DNA of 60,908 bases from Nautiliaceae bacterium (GTDB taxonomy: Bacteria; Campylobacterota; Campylobacteria; Campylobacterales; Nautiliaceae): NCBI GenBank assembly GCA_027062285.1, contig JAMOTL010000007.1, forward strand, positions 1 through 60,908, given 5' to 3'. Under the pieces are notes generated by a model. That model had not been told where the DNA came from. It ran no database searches and saw only the letters and a program-made list of their open reading frames with translations. The position numbers and the translations under genes were made by a program. Positions 8,454 through 16,118 of the stretch are shown piece after piece; within the stretch, counting starts at the first letter, position 1; each line of letters starts with the position of its first letter.

Positions 8454-9665
8454 ATGAAAAAAATAATATTTTTAGTAATTTTTATATATTTATCAGCTCA
8501 AGATTTTAATAGTTTTAAAACAAGCCATTATAAAAATTTTAATATTTATACTAATTCTTTAGAAAAAGAGTTTCAAGAATACAAAAAAATTATAGAAGAG
8601 GAATTTCAAAAATACAAAAAAGAAATAAGTAAATATTGGCAAAAACCTCTACTTACAACAAAAAAGGAATTTGTAGAATATTCAAAAGATAAAAAAATTA
8701 GAAAAAGAATAGATTTTGAAAACTCAAAAATAAAAATAGAAGTAATTGCTAAATCTGAACAAGAAGCTGAACAAAAAGCAAAGAAAGCTCTGGCACTACT
8801 TAGTATAGAAACCACAAAAGAAGCGTTTGAAAAAAACCCTGCATTAAAAAAAATAGAAAATAAACTAAAAAAAATAGCCCTCTCTAAGCCTCCAAACAAT
8901 ACCCCTATAATAGCAGACGTAATTTACAAAAAACCTCCTACAATAAAAGAGATAAAATTTTTTACACAAAACAGCATAAAACAAGCAAAAACAGATATAA
9001 AATCTTCAAAATTACCAGATAAAAAAGTCTATTCTTACACAATTTCTCTTCCTAAAAAGATATATCTCATAAAAGCTAAAAACTTAAAACCTATAGTTAG
9101 TGAAAAATCAAAAAAATTTGCCCTCTCTCCTGCTTTAATCTATGCAATAATAGAAACCGAAAGCAGCTACAACCCAATGGCAAGAAGTTATGTTCCAGCT
9201 TTTGGACTTATGCAAATAGTGCCTCAAAGTGCAGGAAAAGACGCTTATAAAATGCTTTTTGGAAAACCAAAACTGTTAAGCCCTGGATATTTATACAACG
9301 AAAACAATAATATCCTAATAGGAAGTGCTTATTTAAAAAAGCTCTATTATATCTACTTTAAAGACATAAAAAACCCCCTAAGCAGGCTATATCTTACAAT
9401 AGCTGCTTATAATACAGGTCCTGGAAACGTAGCTTGTGTATTTAATTCAACTAATAAAGATTATAAAGGAAATACTCTTTGTTATAGATATAGAGGTGAT
9501 TATTCAATAAAAAAAGCAGTTGCCAAAATAAATGCTCTCTCACCTCAAGAAGTATATGAAAAACTAAAAACCGATTTAAGATATGAAGAAGCAAGACACT
9601 ACATACAAAAAGTAAATCAAAAGCTAAGAAAATATTTTATTGCAATAAAAGAGGGGAAAATCTAA
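8454..9665 (+). CDS. mltC: MltC-like membrane-associated lytic murein transglycosylase
   Basis: Peptidoglycan-cleaving enzyme of 403 aa. After an N-terminal signal segment comes a lysine-rich DUF3393-type region (about 20-200), then an SLT domain (about 215-400). Catalytic Glu236 lies in ETESSYNP. It is followed by the typical FGLMQIVPQSAGKDA block and the AAYNTGPGNV motif. The domain order matches MltC rather than Slt70 or MltE. No clear lipobox is visible, so it may be secreted rather than lipid-anchored. It is the last gene of the lipoprotein operon and ends 4 bases into moeA, which converges on it. Confidence 0.85.
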   Translation: MKKIIFLVIFIYLSAQDFNSFKTSHYKNFNIYTNSLEKEFQEYKKIIEEEFQKYKKEISKYWQKPLLTTKKEFVEYSKDKKIRKRIDFENSKIKIEVIAKSEQEAEQKAKKALALLSIETTKEAFEKNPALKKIENKLKKIALSKPPNNTPIIADVIYKKPPTIKEIKFFTQNSIKQAKTDIKSSKLPDKKVYSYTISLPKKIYLIKAKNLKPIVSEKSKKFALSPALIYAIIETESSYNPMARSYVPAFGLMQIVPQSAGKDAYKMLFGKPKLLSPGYLYNENNNILIGSAYLKKLYYIYFKDIKNPLSRLYLTIAAYNTGPGNVACVFNSTNKDYKGNTLCYRYRGDYSIKKAVAKINALSPQEVYEKLKTDLRYEEARHYIQKVNQKLRKYFIAIKEGKI

Positions 9666-10861
9666 ATCACCCTCTCATAAACAAACACATCAACCATTTC
9701 ACCGGCATCAAGGTTATATAAACCTTCAGGAAGGCACATAAGGGCTTTATTATTAATAAGGTTTGTCAAAATTCCGCTGCTTCCCTGTTTTTTTCCAAAA
9801 GTATCCACATAAAATTCACCATCTTTATATTCGATATTCACAGCCACAAACTGATACTTGGCAAATTTTTTCTCAAACGGGTGAGAGAGTCTGGCTTTTA
9901 TTTTTCTTAGAACTTTTTTTCCTTCAAGAGATTCTAAAATAGGCACTACATAAAGTAAAAACGTAACAAAAGAGCTGTAAGGAAACCCCGGAAGAGATAC
10001 GATATATTTATCCCCTGCGCGTGCGAGCATTACCCATTGCCCCGGTTTTATATTCACGCCGTGAAACAAAACTTCAAATTCTCCCACTATCTCTTTTACA
10101 AAATCAAAATCCCCCACACTGACTCCCCCGGTAGTCACTACAACATCGCTGTTTTTAAGGGCTTCAACTATTTTTTCTTTTATTGCTTTTTTATTATCAC
10201 CCGCAATGCCGAGATTGTGAGCTTCAAAACCGAAATTTCTGCCAAGGGCCGTTAAAGTATAATTATTCGAACTTCTGATTTGCCCCATTTTATACTCTTC
10301 ATCCAAATCAACAACCTCTTCTCCTGTGGCAAGCACGGATACTACAGGCTTTTTAACAACACTTACAACCGGTACTCCAAGGGATGCCAGCACTCCGATT
10401 TCACCCGGCTTTAACAAAGTCCCTTTTTTTATTAAAACTTCACCTTTTTTAAAATCTTCCCCTACGGGTCTTACGGAAAAACCTTTTTGGACTTTTTTTA
10501 TTACTTTTAAAATATCTCCGCTTACTTCAACATTTTCAATCGGCACAAGCGTATCGGCCCCTTTTGGCATAAACGAGCCCGTATAAGTTTTAACGGCCTC
10601 TCCTTCTTTTATTTCGTCATATTCAAAAGTACCCGCGGGATTTCGTCCTATAATTTTAATTTCTTTACCGATATCTTCATATTTTACGGCATACCCGTCC
10701 ATTGAGGCTGTTGGCATATAAGGATTGTCGTATTTTGCTACAACATCCTCCGCCAGCACTCTATTTAATGCATTTTCCAAAAATACCCTCTCACTTGATT
10801 TACACTGCGGCAAATTGTTATTTAAAATCTTTATAGACTCTTCAAAACTTATATGCGCCAT
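9662..10861 (-). CDS. moeA: Molybdopterin molybdenumtransferase
   Basis: Inserts molybdate into adenylylated molybdopterin. The protein is 399 aa, the usual size. Family motifs include MPTASMDGYA near the N-terminus, the VRPVGED-type segment, and TTGGVSVGDFDF at about residue 240-252 in the MoCF-binding domain. The C-terminal domain IV is present. moaE and moaD lie upstream on the same strand across a 94-base repeat-bearing gap, so the genes form a molybdenum cofactor cluster. The cofactor would serve nitrate, formate or sulfur oxidoreductases encoded elsewhere. Confidence 0.94.
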   Translation of the reverse strand: MAHISFEESIKILNNNLPQCKSSERVFLENALNRVLAEDVVAKYDNPYMPTASMDGYAVKYEDIGKEIKIIGRNPAGTFEYDEIKEGEAVKTYTGSFMPKGADTLVPIENVEVSGDILKVIKKVQKGFSVRPVGEDFKKGEVLIKKGTLLKPGEIGVLASLGVPVVSVVKKPVVSVLATGEEVVDLDEEYKMGQIRSSNNYTLTALGRNFGFEAHNLGIAGDNKKAIKEKIVEALKNSDVVVTTGGVSVGDFDFVKEIVGEFEVLFHGVNIKPGQWVMLARAGDKYIVSLPGFPYSSFVTFLLYVVPILESLEGKKVLRKIKARLSHPFEKKFAKYQFVAVNIEYKDGEFYVDTFGKKQGSSGILTNLINNKALMCLPEGLYNLDAGEMVDVFVYERVI

Positions 10862-10880
10862 TTTTACTCCTTAAATGTAA

Positions 10881-10943
10881 AATTGAAAATGTAAAATGGA
10901 AAATGAAATATATTTAAATTGCATTAATTTTACATTTTCCATT
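10881..10943. repeat. Imperfect inverted repeat between moaE and moeA
   Basis: Arms at 10881-10897 and 10927-10943 pair over 17 bases with one mismatch. The surrounding bases repeat the words AATGTAAAAT and TGGAAAATG directly and inverted several times, so a hairpin could form in the moaE-moeA transcript. There is no T-tract, so it is not an obvious terminator. Confidence 0.7.
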
Positions 10944-10955
10944 GTCCATTTTCCA

Positions 10956-11384
10956 TTAATTAAGTATTCCCGCACCCGGAAGTTTTTTCGCTCTGTCTTT
11001 TGCAAAAATTCTCTTTCCGTTAATTAAATCATATTTCCAAATAGGCGCGTTTGCTTTAAAATCTTCTACAAATTCTTCTAAATATTTAAAGCCCTCGCGT
11101 CTGTGTTTTGTAAATACGGCACATAAAAAACTCGTCTCCCCTACCATAACATCACCGAAACTGTGAGCCATCATAATTTTCGCTTCTTTTAGATTTTGCC
11201 ATTTTTTAAACCACTCATTTAGCATCGGAAGATACAAATCAAAACTCAGCCCCTCAATTCCGTTATCCGGTCTTACAATTCCGATAAACGGAATCATAGC
11301 CCCATAACCCTCAAGCTTGCACTCCTCATACCATCTCTCAAGCGTTTCTATTACGGGAATTCCGCCTTTAAAAATTTCTACCAT
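10956..11384 (-). CDS. moaE: Molybdopterin synthase catalytic subunit
   Basis: Large subunit of molybdopterin synthase, which transfers sulfur from MoaD thiocarboxylate to precursor Z (cPMP). At 142 aa it is full length. The basic active-site segments KHRREGF and WKYDLINGKR are visible; the conserved lysines bind the pterin substrate. It starts one base after the moaD stop, as expected for the MoaD2-MoaE2 heterotetramer encoded as a pair. Confidence 0.93.
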   Translation of the reverse strand: MVEIFKGGIPVIETLERWYEECKLEGYGAMIPFIGIVRPDNGIEGLSFDLYLPMLNEWFKKWQNLKEAKIMMAHSFGDVMVGETSFLCAVFTKHRREGFKYLEEFVEDFKANAPIWKYDLINGKRIFAKDRAKKLPGAGILN

Positions 11385-11385
11385 C

Positions 11386-11607
11386 TCAGCCTCCGCAAAC
11401 AGGCGGCAGAATTACCACCCTGTCTCCATTTTTAAGCTCAACATCCAAATCCTGGACAATTTTATCATTTACCGCCACCGCACTGTTTTCAAGCCAGGGC
11501 TTTAAAGAATCGTCTTTATTTAAAATTTCTTTTAATTCTTTTAAAGACCCCGCCTCCACTTCCACAGGCTTTTTTCCTATCGGACCTAAAAATTCAACTT
11601 TTACCAT
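11386..11607 (-). CDS. moaD: Molybdopterin synthase sulfur-carrier subunit
   Basis: Ubiquitin-fold sulfur carrier of 73 aa that ends in the required Gly-Gly (PPVCGG), which is adenylated and then converted to a thiocarboxylate. The hydrophobic strand VVILPPV before the tail is typical. It lies directly upstream of moaE. A ThiS identity is less likely, given the MoaE partner and the PPVxGG tail. Confidence 0.92.
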   Translation of the reverse strand: MVKVEFLGPIGKKPVEVEAGSLKELKEILNKDDSLKPWLENSAVAVNDKIVQDLDVELKNGDRVVILPPVCGG

Positions 11608-11646
11608 ATCTTTCCTTTATGTTAAAATTCCAATAAAAAGGCTCAT

Positions 11647-12267
11647 ATGTTAGGACATATTGATTACTTAAACCTTTTGCCATTTTATCAATTTTTGAAA
11701 AAAAAGAATATAAAAATTAAAAAATCCTACCCTTCTAAAATAAACGAATGGTTTGAAAAAGGAAAAATTGACGCAGCTTTTATCTCTTCGATTAAAGGAA
11801 AAAACAAAAAATGTTTTCCCGTTGGAATTGCAGCAAAAAAAGAAGTAAGAAGCGTTCTTTTATGTAAAGGGGAAGGAGAAGATTATGAATCTGCCACTTC
11901 TAACGTTTTGGCAAAAATTTTACAAAAAAAAGGAAAAGTGGTAATAGGCGATAAAGCGTTAAAAGAAAAAAACTGCGAAGATTTGGCAAAACTCTGGTAT
12001 GAAGAATATAAACTACCTTTTGTTTTCGCTCTATTTTGCGTTAATAAAGATTATAAAAAATACGAAAAACTTATTAATGAATTTTTAAAGCATAAACAAA
12101 AAATCCCTTATTCGACTTTAAAAAAATATGCCCAAAGAATAGGAATTACTCCAAAAGAAGCAAGAGAATATCTTGATAAGATAATTTATTACAGACTCGG
12201 ATGGAGAGAAAAAAAAGCGTTAAAACTTTTTTGGAAAAAAGCCCGGGAACTTACCAAAAATTATTGA
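11647..12267 (+). CDS. mqnA: Chorismate dehydratase, futalosine menaquinone pathway
   Basis: First enzyme of futalosine-dependent menaquinone synthesis; it converts chorismate to 3-[(1-carboxyvinyl)oxy]benzoate. At 206 aa it is shorter than most members, which are about 230-280 aa. The N-terminal GHIDYLNLLPF and the DAAFISS segment match the MqnA/MqnD periplasmic-binding fold. The C-terminal GITPKEAREYL helix is also typical of MqnA. It converges on aroC, which makes its substrate chorismate, with a 7-base overlap of the ends. Confidence 0.87.
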   Translation: MLGHIDYLNLLPFYQFLKKKNIKIKKSYPSKINEWFEKGKIDAAFISSIKGKNKKCFPVGIAAKKEVRSVLLCKGEGEDYESATSNVLAKILQKKGKVVIGDKALKEKNCEDLAKLWYEEYKLPFVFALFCVNKDYKKYEKLINEFLKHKQKIPYSTLKKYAQRIGITPKEAREYLDKIIYYRLGWREKKALKLFWKKARELTKNY

Positions 12268-13334
12268 TAAATTTTTTTTATATATTCCATTTTTCTTGTC
12301 ATATTCAAAAGCAGCATATCAGCAACAACGCAAGCGGCCATCGCCTCAGCCACTACGCTGCCTCTAACCGCCACAATCGGGTCATGACGCCCTTTTAGAT
12401 TCACTTCCACTTCATTTCCGTATATATCCACGGATTTTTGAGGTTTAAAAATTGAGGGAGTCGGTTTAAAATATATTTCAAGCACCACCTCTTCACCGTT
12501 GCTTATACCTCCAAGTACGCCTCCAGCGTTATTGCTTAAAAAACCCTCTTTACTTATTTCATCGTTGTTTTCCGCTCCTGTAAGTTTATGAGCTTCGGTA
12601 TTGCCTATATATATCCCTTTTACTGCGTTTATGCTTAGCATCGCACTTGCTAAAATATTATCAAGTTTATAATATATCGGTTCTCCAAGCCCTACGGGGA
12701 GGTTTTTTATTTTCAGTTTTACAACACCTCCTAGGGAATTATGCTCTTCGCGGGCTTTATCTATAATTTTTATCCACTCTTTTTCCGCATTTTTATCAAG
12801 AGCAAAAAGCGGAGAAGTTTTGGCATATTTAAAATCTTCTTTTTTCGCTCTTATTCCCCCGATTTCAACAGTTCCAGCCTCTATTTCTATATTCAGCTCT
12901 TTTAAAATCATTTTAGCAACAGCTCCCGCAGCCACCCTTGCGGCAGTCTCACGAGCAGAACTTCTGCCCCCACCTCTGTAATCTCTTATGCCGTATTTGT
13001 GAAAATATGTAAAATCGGCATGACCCGGGCGGAAAATGTCTTTTATGTTTGAATAATCCCTGCTCTTTTGGTCTTTATTGAAAATCACGATTGAAATTGG
13101 AGTACCGGTTGTTTTACCTTCAAAAACACCGCTTAAAACCTCAGGAGTATCAAGCTCTTTTCTTTGAGTGGCAAATCTGTTTTTACCCGGTCTTCTTCTC
13201 TCAAGTTCATCTCTTAAAAACTCTTCATCAAAATTCACCCCAGCAGGCACACCGTCAACCACAACCCCGATAGCTTTTCCGTGTGATTCACCAAAAGTCG
13301 TAAACCTGAATATTTCTCCAAAACTGTTAAACAT
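12261..13334 (-). CDS. aroC: Chorismate synthase
   Basis: Last step of the shikimate pathway, converting EPSP to chorismate with reduced FMN. The 357-aa protein carries the family signatures in order: GESHGKAIGVVVDGVPAG near the N-terminus, the RPGHADFTY and YGIRDYRGGGRSSARETA block, and FKPTPSI toward the C-terminus. The product feeds aromatic amino acids, folate and the mqnA reaction encoded next door. Confidence 0.96.
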   Translation of the reverse strand: MFNSFGEIFRFTTFGESHGKAIGVVVDGVPAGVNFDEEFLRDELERRRPGKNRFATQRKELDTPEVLSGVFEGKTTGTPISIVIFNKDQKSRDYSNIKDIFRPGHADFTYFHKYGIRDYRGGGRSSARETAARVAAGAVAKMILKELNIEIEAGTVEIGGIRAKKEDFKYAKTSPLFALDKNAEKEWIKIIDKAREEHNSLGGVVKLKIKNLPVGLGEPIYYKLDNILASAMLSINAVKGIYIGNTEAHKLTGAENNDEISKEGFLSNNAGGVLGGISNGEEVVLEIYFKPTPSIFKPQKSVDIYGNEVEVNLKGRHDPIVAVRGSVVAEAMAACVVADMLLLNMTRKMEYIKKIYQ

Positions 13335-13343
13335 ATATTACCT

Positions 13344-14024
13344 TTAAATATTTAGTTCTTTCTTAAGCTTTTCTATCGTTAGCCTCGCACCCTCTTGCTG
13401 GGCTGTTTTTTTACTTTTTCCTTTTGCCCTTGCATACTCTTTATCGTTAATAAACACGCCTATTTCAAACTCTTTTTTATGATCGGGTCCGGTAGCGCTT
13501 ATAAGCCTGTATTCAGGAACTACTCCGAAATGAGCCTGCGTAATTTCCTGAAGTGTTGTTTTATAGTCTTTTAAAAGTTCTTCCGGGGTAATTACCGGAA
13601 ATTCTTCTTTTAGTAATCTTAACGCCACTTCTTTTGCTTTATCAAAACCCGCTTCAAGATATAAAGCCCCTATCAAAGCTTCAAAAGCACTTGAGAGAAT
13701 TGAAGGTTTTTCACGACCTCTATTATTTTCTTCGGCAGGTGATAAAAAAAGATATTTGCCAAGATTCAGCCTTTTGGCAAGCCTCGTAAAAGAATCTTCG
13801 TTTACAAGTGCCGCTCTTAACTTAGAAAGTATCCCTTCTTCCGCATTCGGAAAAAGATGATAAAGATACTCCCCCACTATCAAATCCAAAACGGCGTCAC
13901 CTAAATACTCCAGTCTTTCATTGTTAAAGTCTTTTGTGTAACTTCTATGTGTCAGAGCCTCGGTTAAGAGTTTTTCGTCCTTAAACTCATACCCCAAGCT
14001 CTTTTGTAATTCTTCAGCTACCAT
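13344..14024 (-). CDS. rnc: Ribonuclease III
   Basis: Double-strand-specific endoribonuclease of 226 aa that processes rRNA precursors and structured mRNAs. The catalytic signature NERLEYLGDAVLD is near residues 35-47. A second acidic site is in the FEALIGALYLE helix, and a C-terminal double-stranded RNA-binding domain ends with the KKTAQQEGARL motif. The ATG at 14024 is chosen because AAAGGA lies 6 bases upstream. The upstream ATG at 14039 lacks a ribosome site. It overlaps the HDOD gene by 11 bases. Confidence 0.94.
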   Translation of the reverse strand: MVAEELQKSLGYEFKDEKLLTEALTHRSYTKDFNNERLEYLGDAVLDLIVGEYLYHLFPNAEEGILSKLRAALVNEDSFTRLAKRLNLGKYLFLSPAEENNRGREKPSILSSAFEALIGALYLEAGFDKAKEVALRLLKEEFPVITPEELLKDYKTTLQEITQAHFGVVPEYRLISATGPDHKKEFEIGVFINDKEYARAKGKSKKTAQQEGARLTIEKLKKELNI

Positions 14025-14790
14025 TTGTAATCCTTTCATATGTTTTTGGTATCAAGTTAATACTTTCTGGTTTAAATTCTATTAAAGAATTAATATCTAA
14101 AAATTGCGGTTTACTGCTTAAATAAAAAAATAAAAAATGAACTAACGCAGCTTTAGGATCTTCACATTTATCACATTCCGCTTTTTTTAAAACAGATCCT
14201 TTTTCATCTTCAAGACCCCAAAGTTCGGCAATTGTGGCAGCTATATCAAAAAGGGTAACCCCGGTCATTCTTTTTAAAAGCGTTCCGTACTCTAAAGGGG
14301 CTGAATTCATAATAATTTCAACCTGCTCTTTTTTATCTCCGAGTAAAGAATCGCAAACACAAACAGCTGCTGGAACTATAGCCCCTACTTCCGCATATTT
14401 TTTGTATTCGCTTTCTCCGAATTCATATTTCATATATTTTTCATATTCGCTCATAAAGCTTGCTTGAAAATCATGAAAAGGAATATTAAAAATCTTCCAT
14501 TCCTTCGGCTGTAAAAGAGATACAAGATATGAATACACTAAGCTTTTTGCCATCTCAAGTCCAATCATGGAAAAAAGCTGTACAATATCCTCAACCCTGT
14601 TTGGAAGAGAAAAGTAAGCAGAATTTACCACTGTTTCAATCTGTTTTTTTAGTACCAAATCCTTATCCGCTTCCATTGCCGCTTTTTTTAACTCACCTTG
14701 CTTTAAATATTGAAGGCAGTTTTTTACACTCTCAGGAACAGGAGGTATCTCTTTTAGATATTTTTTTATCTCTTCTTTAGTTATCAGCAC
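14014..14790 (-). CDS. HDOD-domain protein
   Basis: Cytosolic protein of 258 aa built around an HDOD domain, a helical HD-like fold without the phosphohydrolase metal site. The segment [15 protein letters not shown] and the following helices ([26 protein letters not shown]) are typical. HDOD proteins usually act in signalling rather than catalysis. The start is GTG at 14790, supported by AAGGAG 5 bases upstream; an ATG 16 codons further up would lie deep in rnhA. It overlaps rnhA by 14 bases and rnc by 11, but no functional link to these RNases is known. Confidence 0.78.
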   Translation of the reverse strand: MLITKEEIKKYLKEIPPVPESVKNCLQYLKQGELKKAAMEADKDLVLKKQIETVVNSAYFSLPNRVEDIVQLFSMIGLEMAKSLVYSYLVSLLQPKEWKIFNIPFHDFQASFMSEYEKYMKYEFGESEYKKYAEVGAIVPAAVCVCDSLLGDKKEQVEIIMNSAPLEYGTLLKRMTGVTLFDIAATIAELWGLEDEKGSVLKKAECDKCEDPKAALVHFLFFYLSSKPQFLDINSLIEFKPESINLIPKTYERITNGS

Positions 14791-15208
14791 TCTTTCTCCT
14801 TGAAGCTTCCTCTTTCGCAATTTTATCACAAATTTCATTTTCCCTATGACCGGAATGTCCTTTTACCCAGATAGTATTGATTTTGTGAGGTTGGCTGTAT
14901 CGTAAATATTCTTTCCAAAGATCGGGATTTTTAACGTTTTTAAAATCTTTTTTTATCCAATTACCAAGCCACTCGCTTATTCCCTTTAAAACATAGGTGG
15001 AATCGGCATATAAATCAATCTCACAGGGTTCTTTTAAAGCTTTCAGTGCCTCGATTACGGCTGTTAATTCCATTTTATTGTTTGTAGTATGTTCATCTCC
15101 TCCTTTTAAAATCTTTTCGTGATTCTTATATCTTAATATCGCACACCATCCCCCCGGACCGGGATTTCCAAGAGAACTCCCGTCCGTAAAAATTTCCACT
15201 TTCTTCAA
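14777..15208 (-). CDS. rnhA: Ribonuclease HI
   Basis: Degrades the RNA strand of RNA-DNA hybrids such as R-loops and Okazaki primers. It has 143 aa. The four metal-binding carboxylates are visible as Asp9 (FTDGS), Glu47 (NKMELTA), Asp69 (YADST) and Asp128 (EICDKIA). The conserved His118 is in VKGHSGH. It is the first gene of the rnhA-HDOD-rnc operon. Confidence 0.95.
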   Translation of the reverse strand: MKKVEIFTDGSSLGNPGPGGWCAILRYKNHEKILKGGDEHTTNNKMELTAVIEALKALKEPCEIDLYADSTYVLKGISEWLGNWIKKDFKNVKNPDLWKEYLRYSQPHKINTIWVKGHSGHRENEICDKIAKEEASRRKSADN

Positions 15209-15273
15209 ATTGTTACCTTTTGATATTTTTTATTAACAAATAAAAGAGTTATTTTATCTTTTTTAAATTTTTT

Positions 15274-15282
15274 TGTTATAAT
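15274..15282 (+). promoter_or_regulatory. Extended -10 promoter of superoxide reductase
   Basis: TGTTATAAT is a perfect extended -10 element in a T-rich stretch, 32 bases upstream of the ATG. A strong AAGGAGG ribosome site follows at 15303-15309. This suggests a well-expressed gene. Confidence 0.65.
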
Positions 15283-15314
15283 ATTTTTACAAATTTTATC
15301 AAAAGGAGGCATAA

Positions 15315-15701
15315 ATGCCAAAAATTAACAGATATCAAGATATTTCTCAAATCGACAGAGAAGCTAAAAAAGATTACATCGATAGACATTCACCGTTTAT
15401 AATTTGTGAAAATACAGCAAAAAAAGGTGAAAAATTTAAAGTAAAAGTAAAAGTTGGTAACGAATATACACATCCTGAAGATTATGATCATCATATCGCC
15501 TATGTTCAACTTTGGGACGGAGAAACTCTTTTAGCTCAAGCAAACTTTTTCCCTGAAACATATGCAAATCAAAAAACGCACGTTGAAGTTGATTTTTACA
15601 TCATTCCTTCAAAAAGTAAACTAAAACTAACTGCTATGGCTTACTGTACTAAACACGGCCTATGGGAAAGCGATCCGAAAGAAGTTACAGTTACAGAATA
15701 A
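15315..15701 (+). CDS. Superoxide reductase (neelaredoxin type)
   Basis: Non-haem iron enzyme of 128 aa that reduces superoxide to peroxide without making oxygen, as expected in anaerobes and microaerophiles. The Fe(His)4(Cys) ligands can be assigned as His25, His53, His59, Cys111 and His114. There is no N-terminal desulforedoxin domain, so it is the one-iron class. In most superoxide reductases the residues before the first ligand are Glu-Lys; here they are Asp-Arg (23-24). It has its own promoter upstream of the cytochrome bd operon. Confidence 0.9.
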   Translation: MPKINRYQDISQIDREAKKDYIDRHSPFIICENTAKKGEKFKVKVKVGNEYTHPEDYDHHIAYVQLWDGETLLAQANFFPETYANQKTHVEVDFYIIPSKSKLKLTAMAYCTKHGLWESDPKEVTVTE

Positions 15702-15832
15702 TCTTTCTTCTCTTTTTTATCCCTTTCCCCTTTTTTTATCTCTTTTTTCCGTAAAATTTAATAATTTTCGATAAATGAATACTCATATGTTAATTAAATT
15801 TTAAACAATTATTAATTTTTCATTAATTTTTC

Positions 15833-15861
15833 TTGACTGGGATTTTATTTTGATATATAAT
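15833..15861 (+). promoter_or_regulatory. Sigma-70 promoter of the cytochrome bd operon
   Basis: TTGACT at 15833-15838 and TATAAT at 15856-15861 are separated by exactly 17 bases, close to the bacterial consensus. The site GGAGGG lies 26 bases downstream of the -10, before the DUF4492 ATG. An unusually well-conserved -35 for this window suggests strong expression. Confidence 0.8.
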
Positions 15862-15886
15862 TTTTGGTAGCCTCGAAGGAGGGCTT

Positions 15887-16117
15887 ATGTTAAAACGAAT
15901 TTTATTCTTTTACATAGACGGGTTTAAAAACCTATCTGATCTGGGGCGCAAGCTTTGGGTGATTATCATTATCAAATTGGTTGTAATTTTTGTAGTACTG
16001 AAAGTTTTCTTTTTCCCTACTATTCAGTCAAAAATTAAAGGAGAAGAAAACTTAAAAGATTTGTATGTAAAGCAACTTACAAAAATTACAACCAGCAAAC
16101 AAAAAAAGGAGGAATAG
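15887..16117 (+). CDS. DUF4492 small membrane protein
   Basis: Protein of 76 aa with one transmembrane helix at about 24-44, after an amphipathic start containing FYIDGFKNL. This matches the DUF4492 family, which is known for lying just upstream of cydA in Bacteroidetes and Campylobacterota. It ends two bases before the cydA ATG. A role in assembly or stability of cytochrome bd is plausible from synteny but is not shown by the sequence. Confidence 0.78.
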   Translation: MLKRILFFYIDGFKNLSDLGRKLWVIIIIKLVVIFVVLKVFFFPTIQSKIKGEENLKDLYVKQLTKITTSKQKKEE

Positions 16118-16118
16118 C

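Noticed and set aside
9648-9680. AGAGGG/CCCTCT stem at the mltC-moeA junction as a bidirectional terminator
   Set aside because: The loop is about 14 bases and no T-tract follows on either strand.
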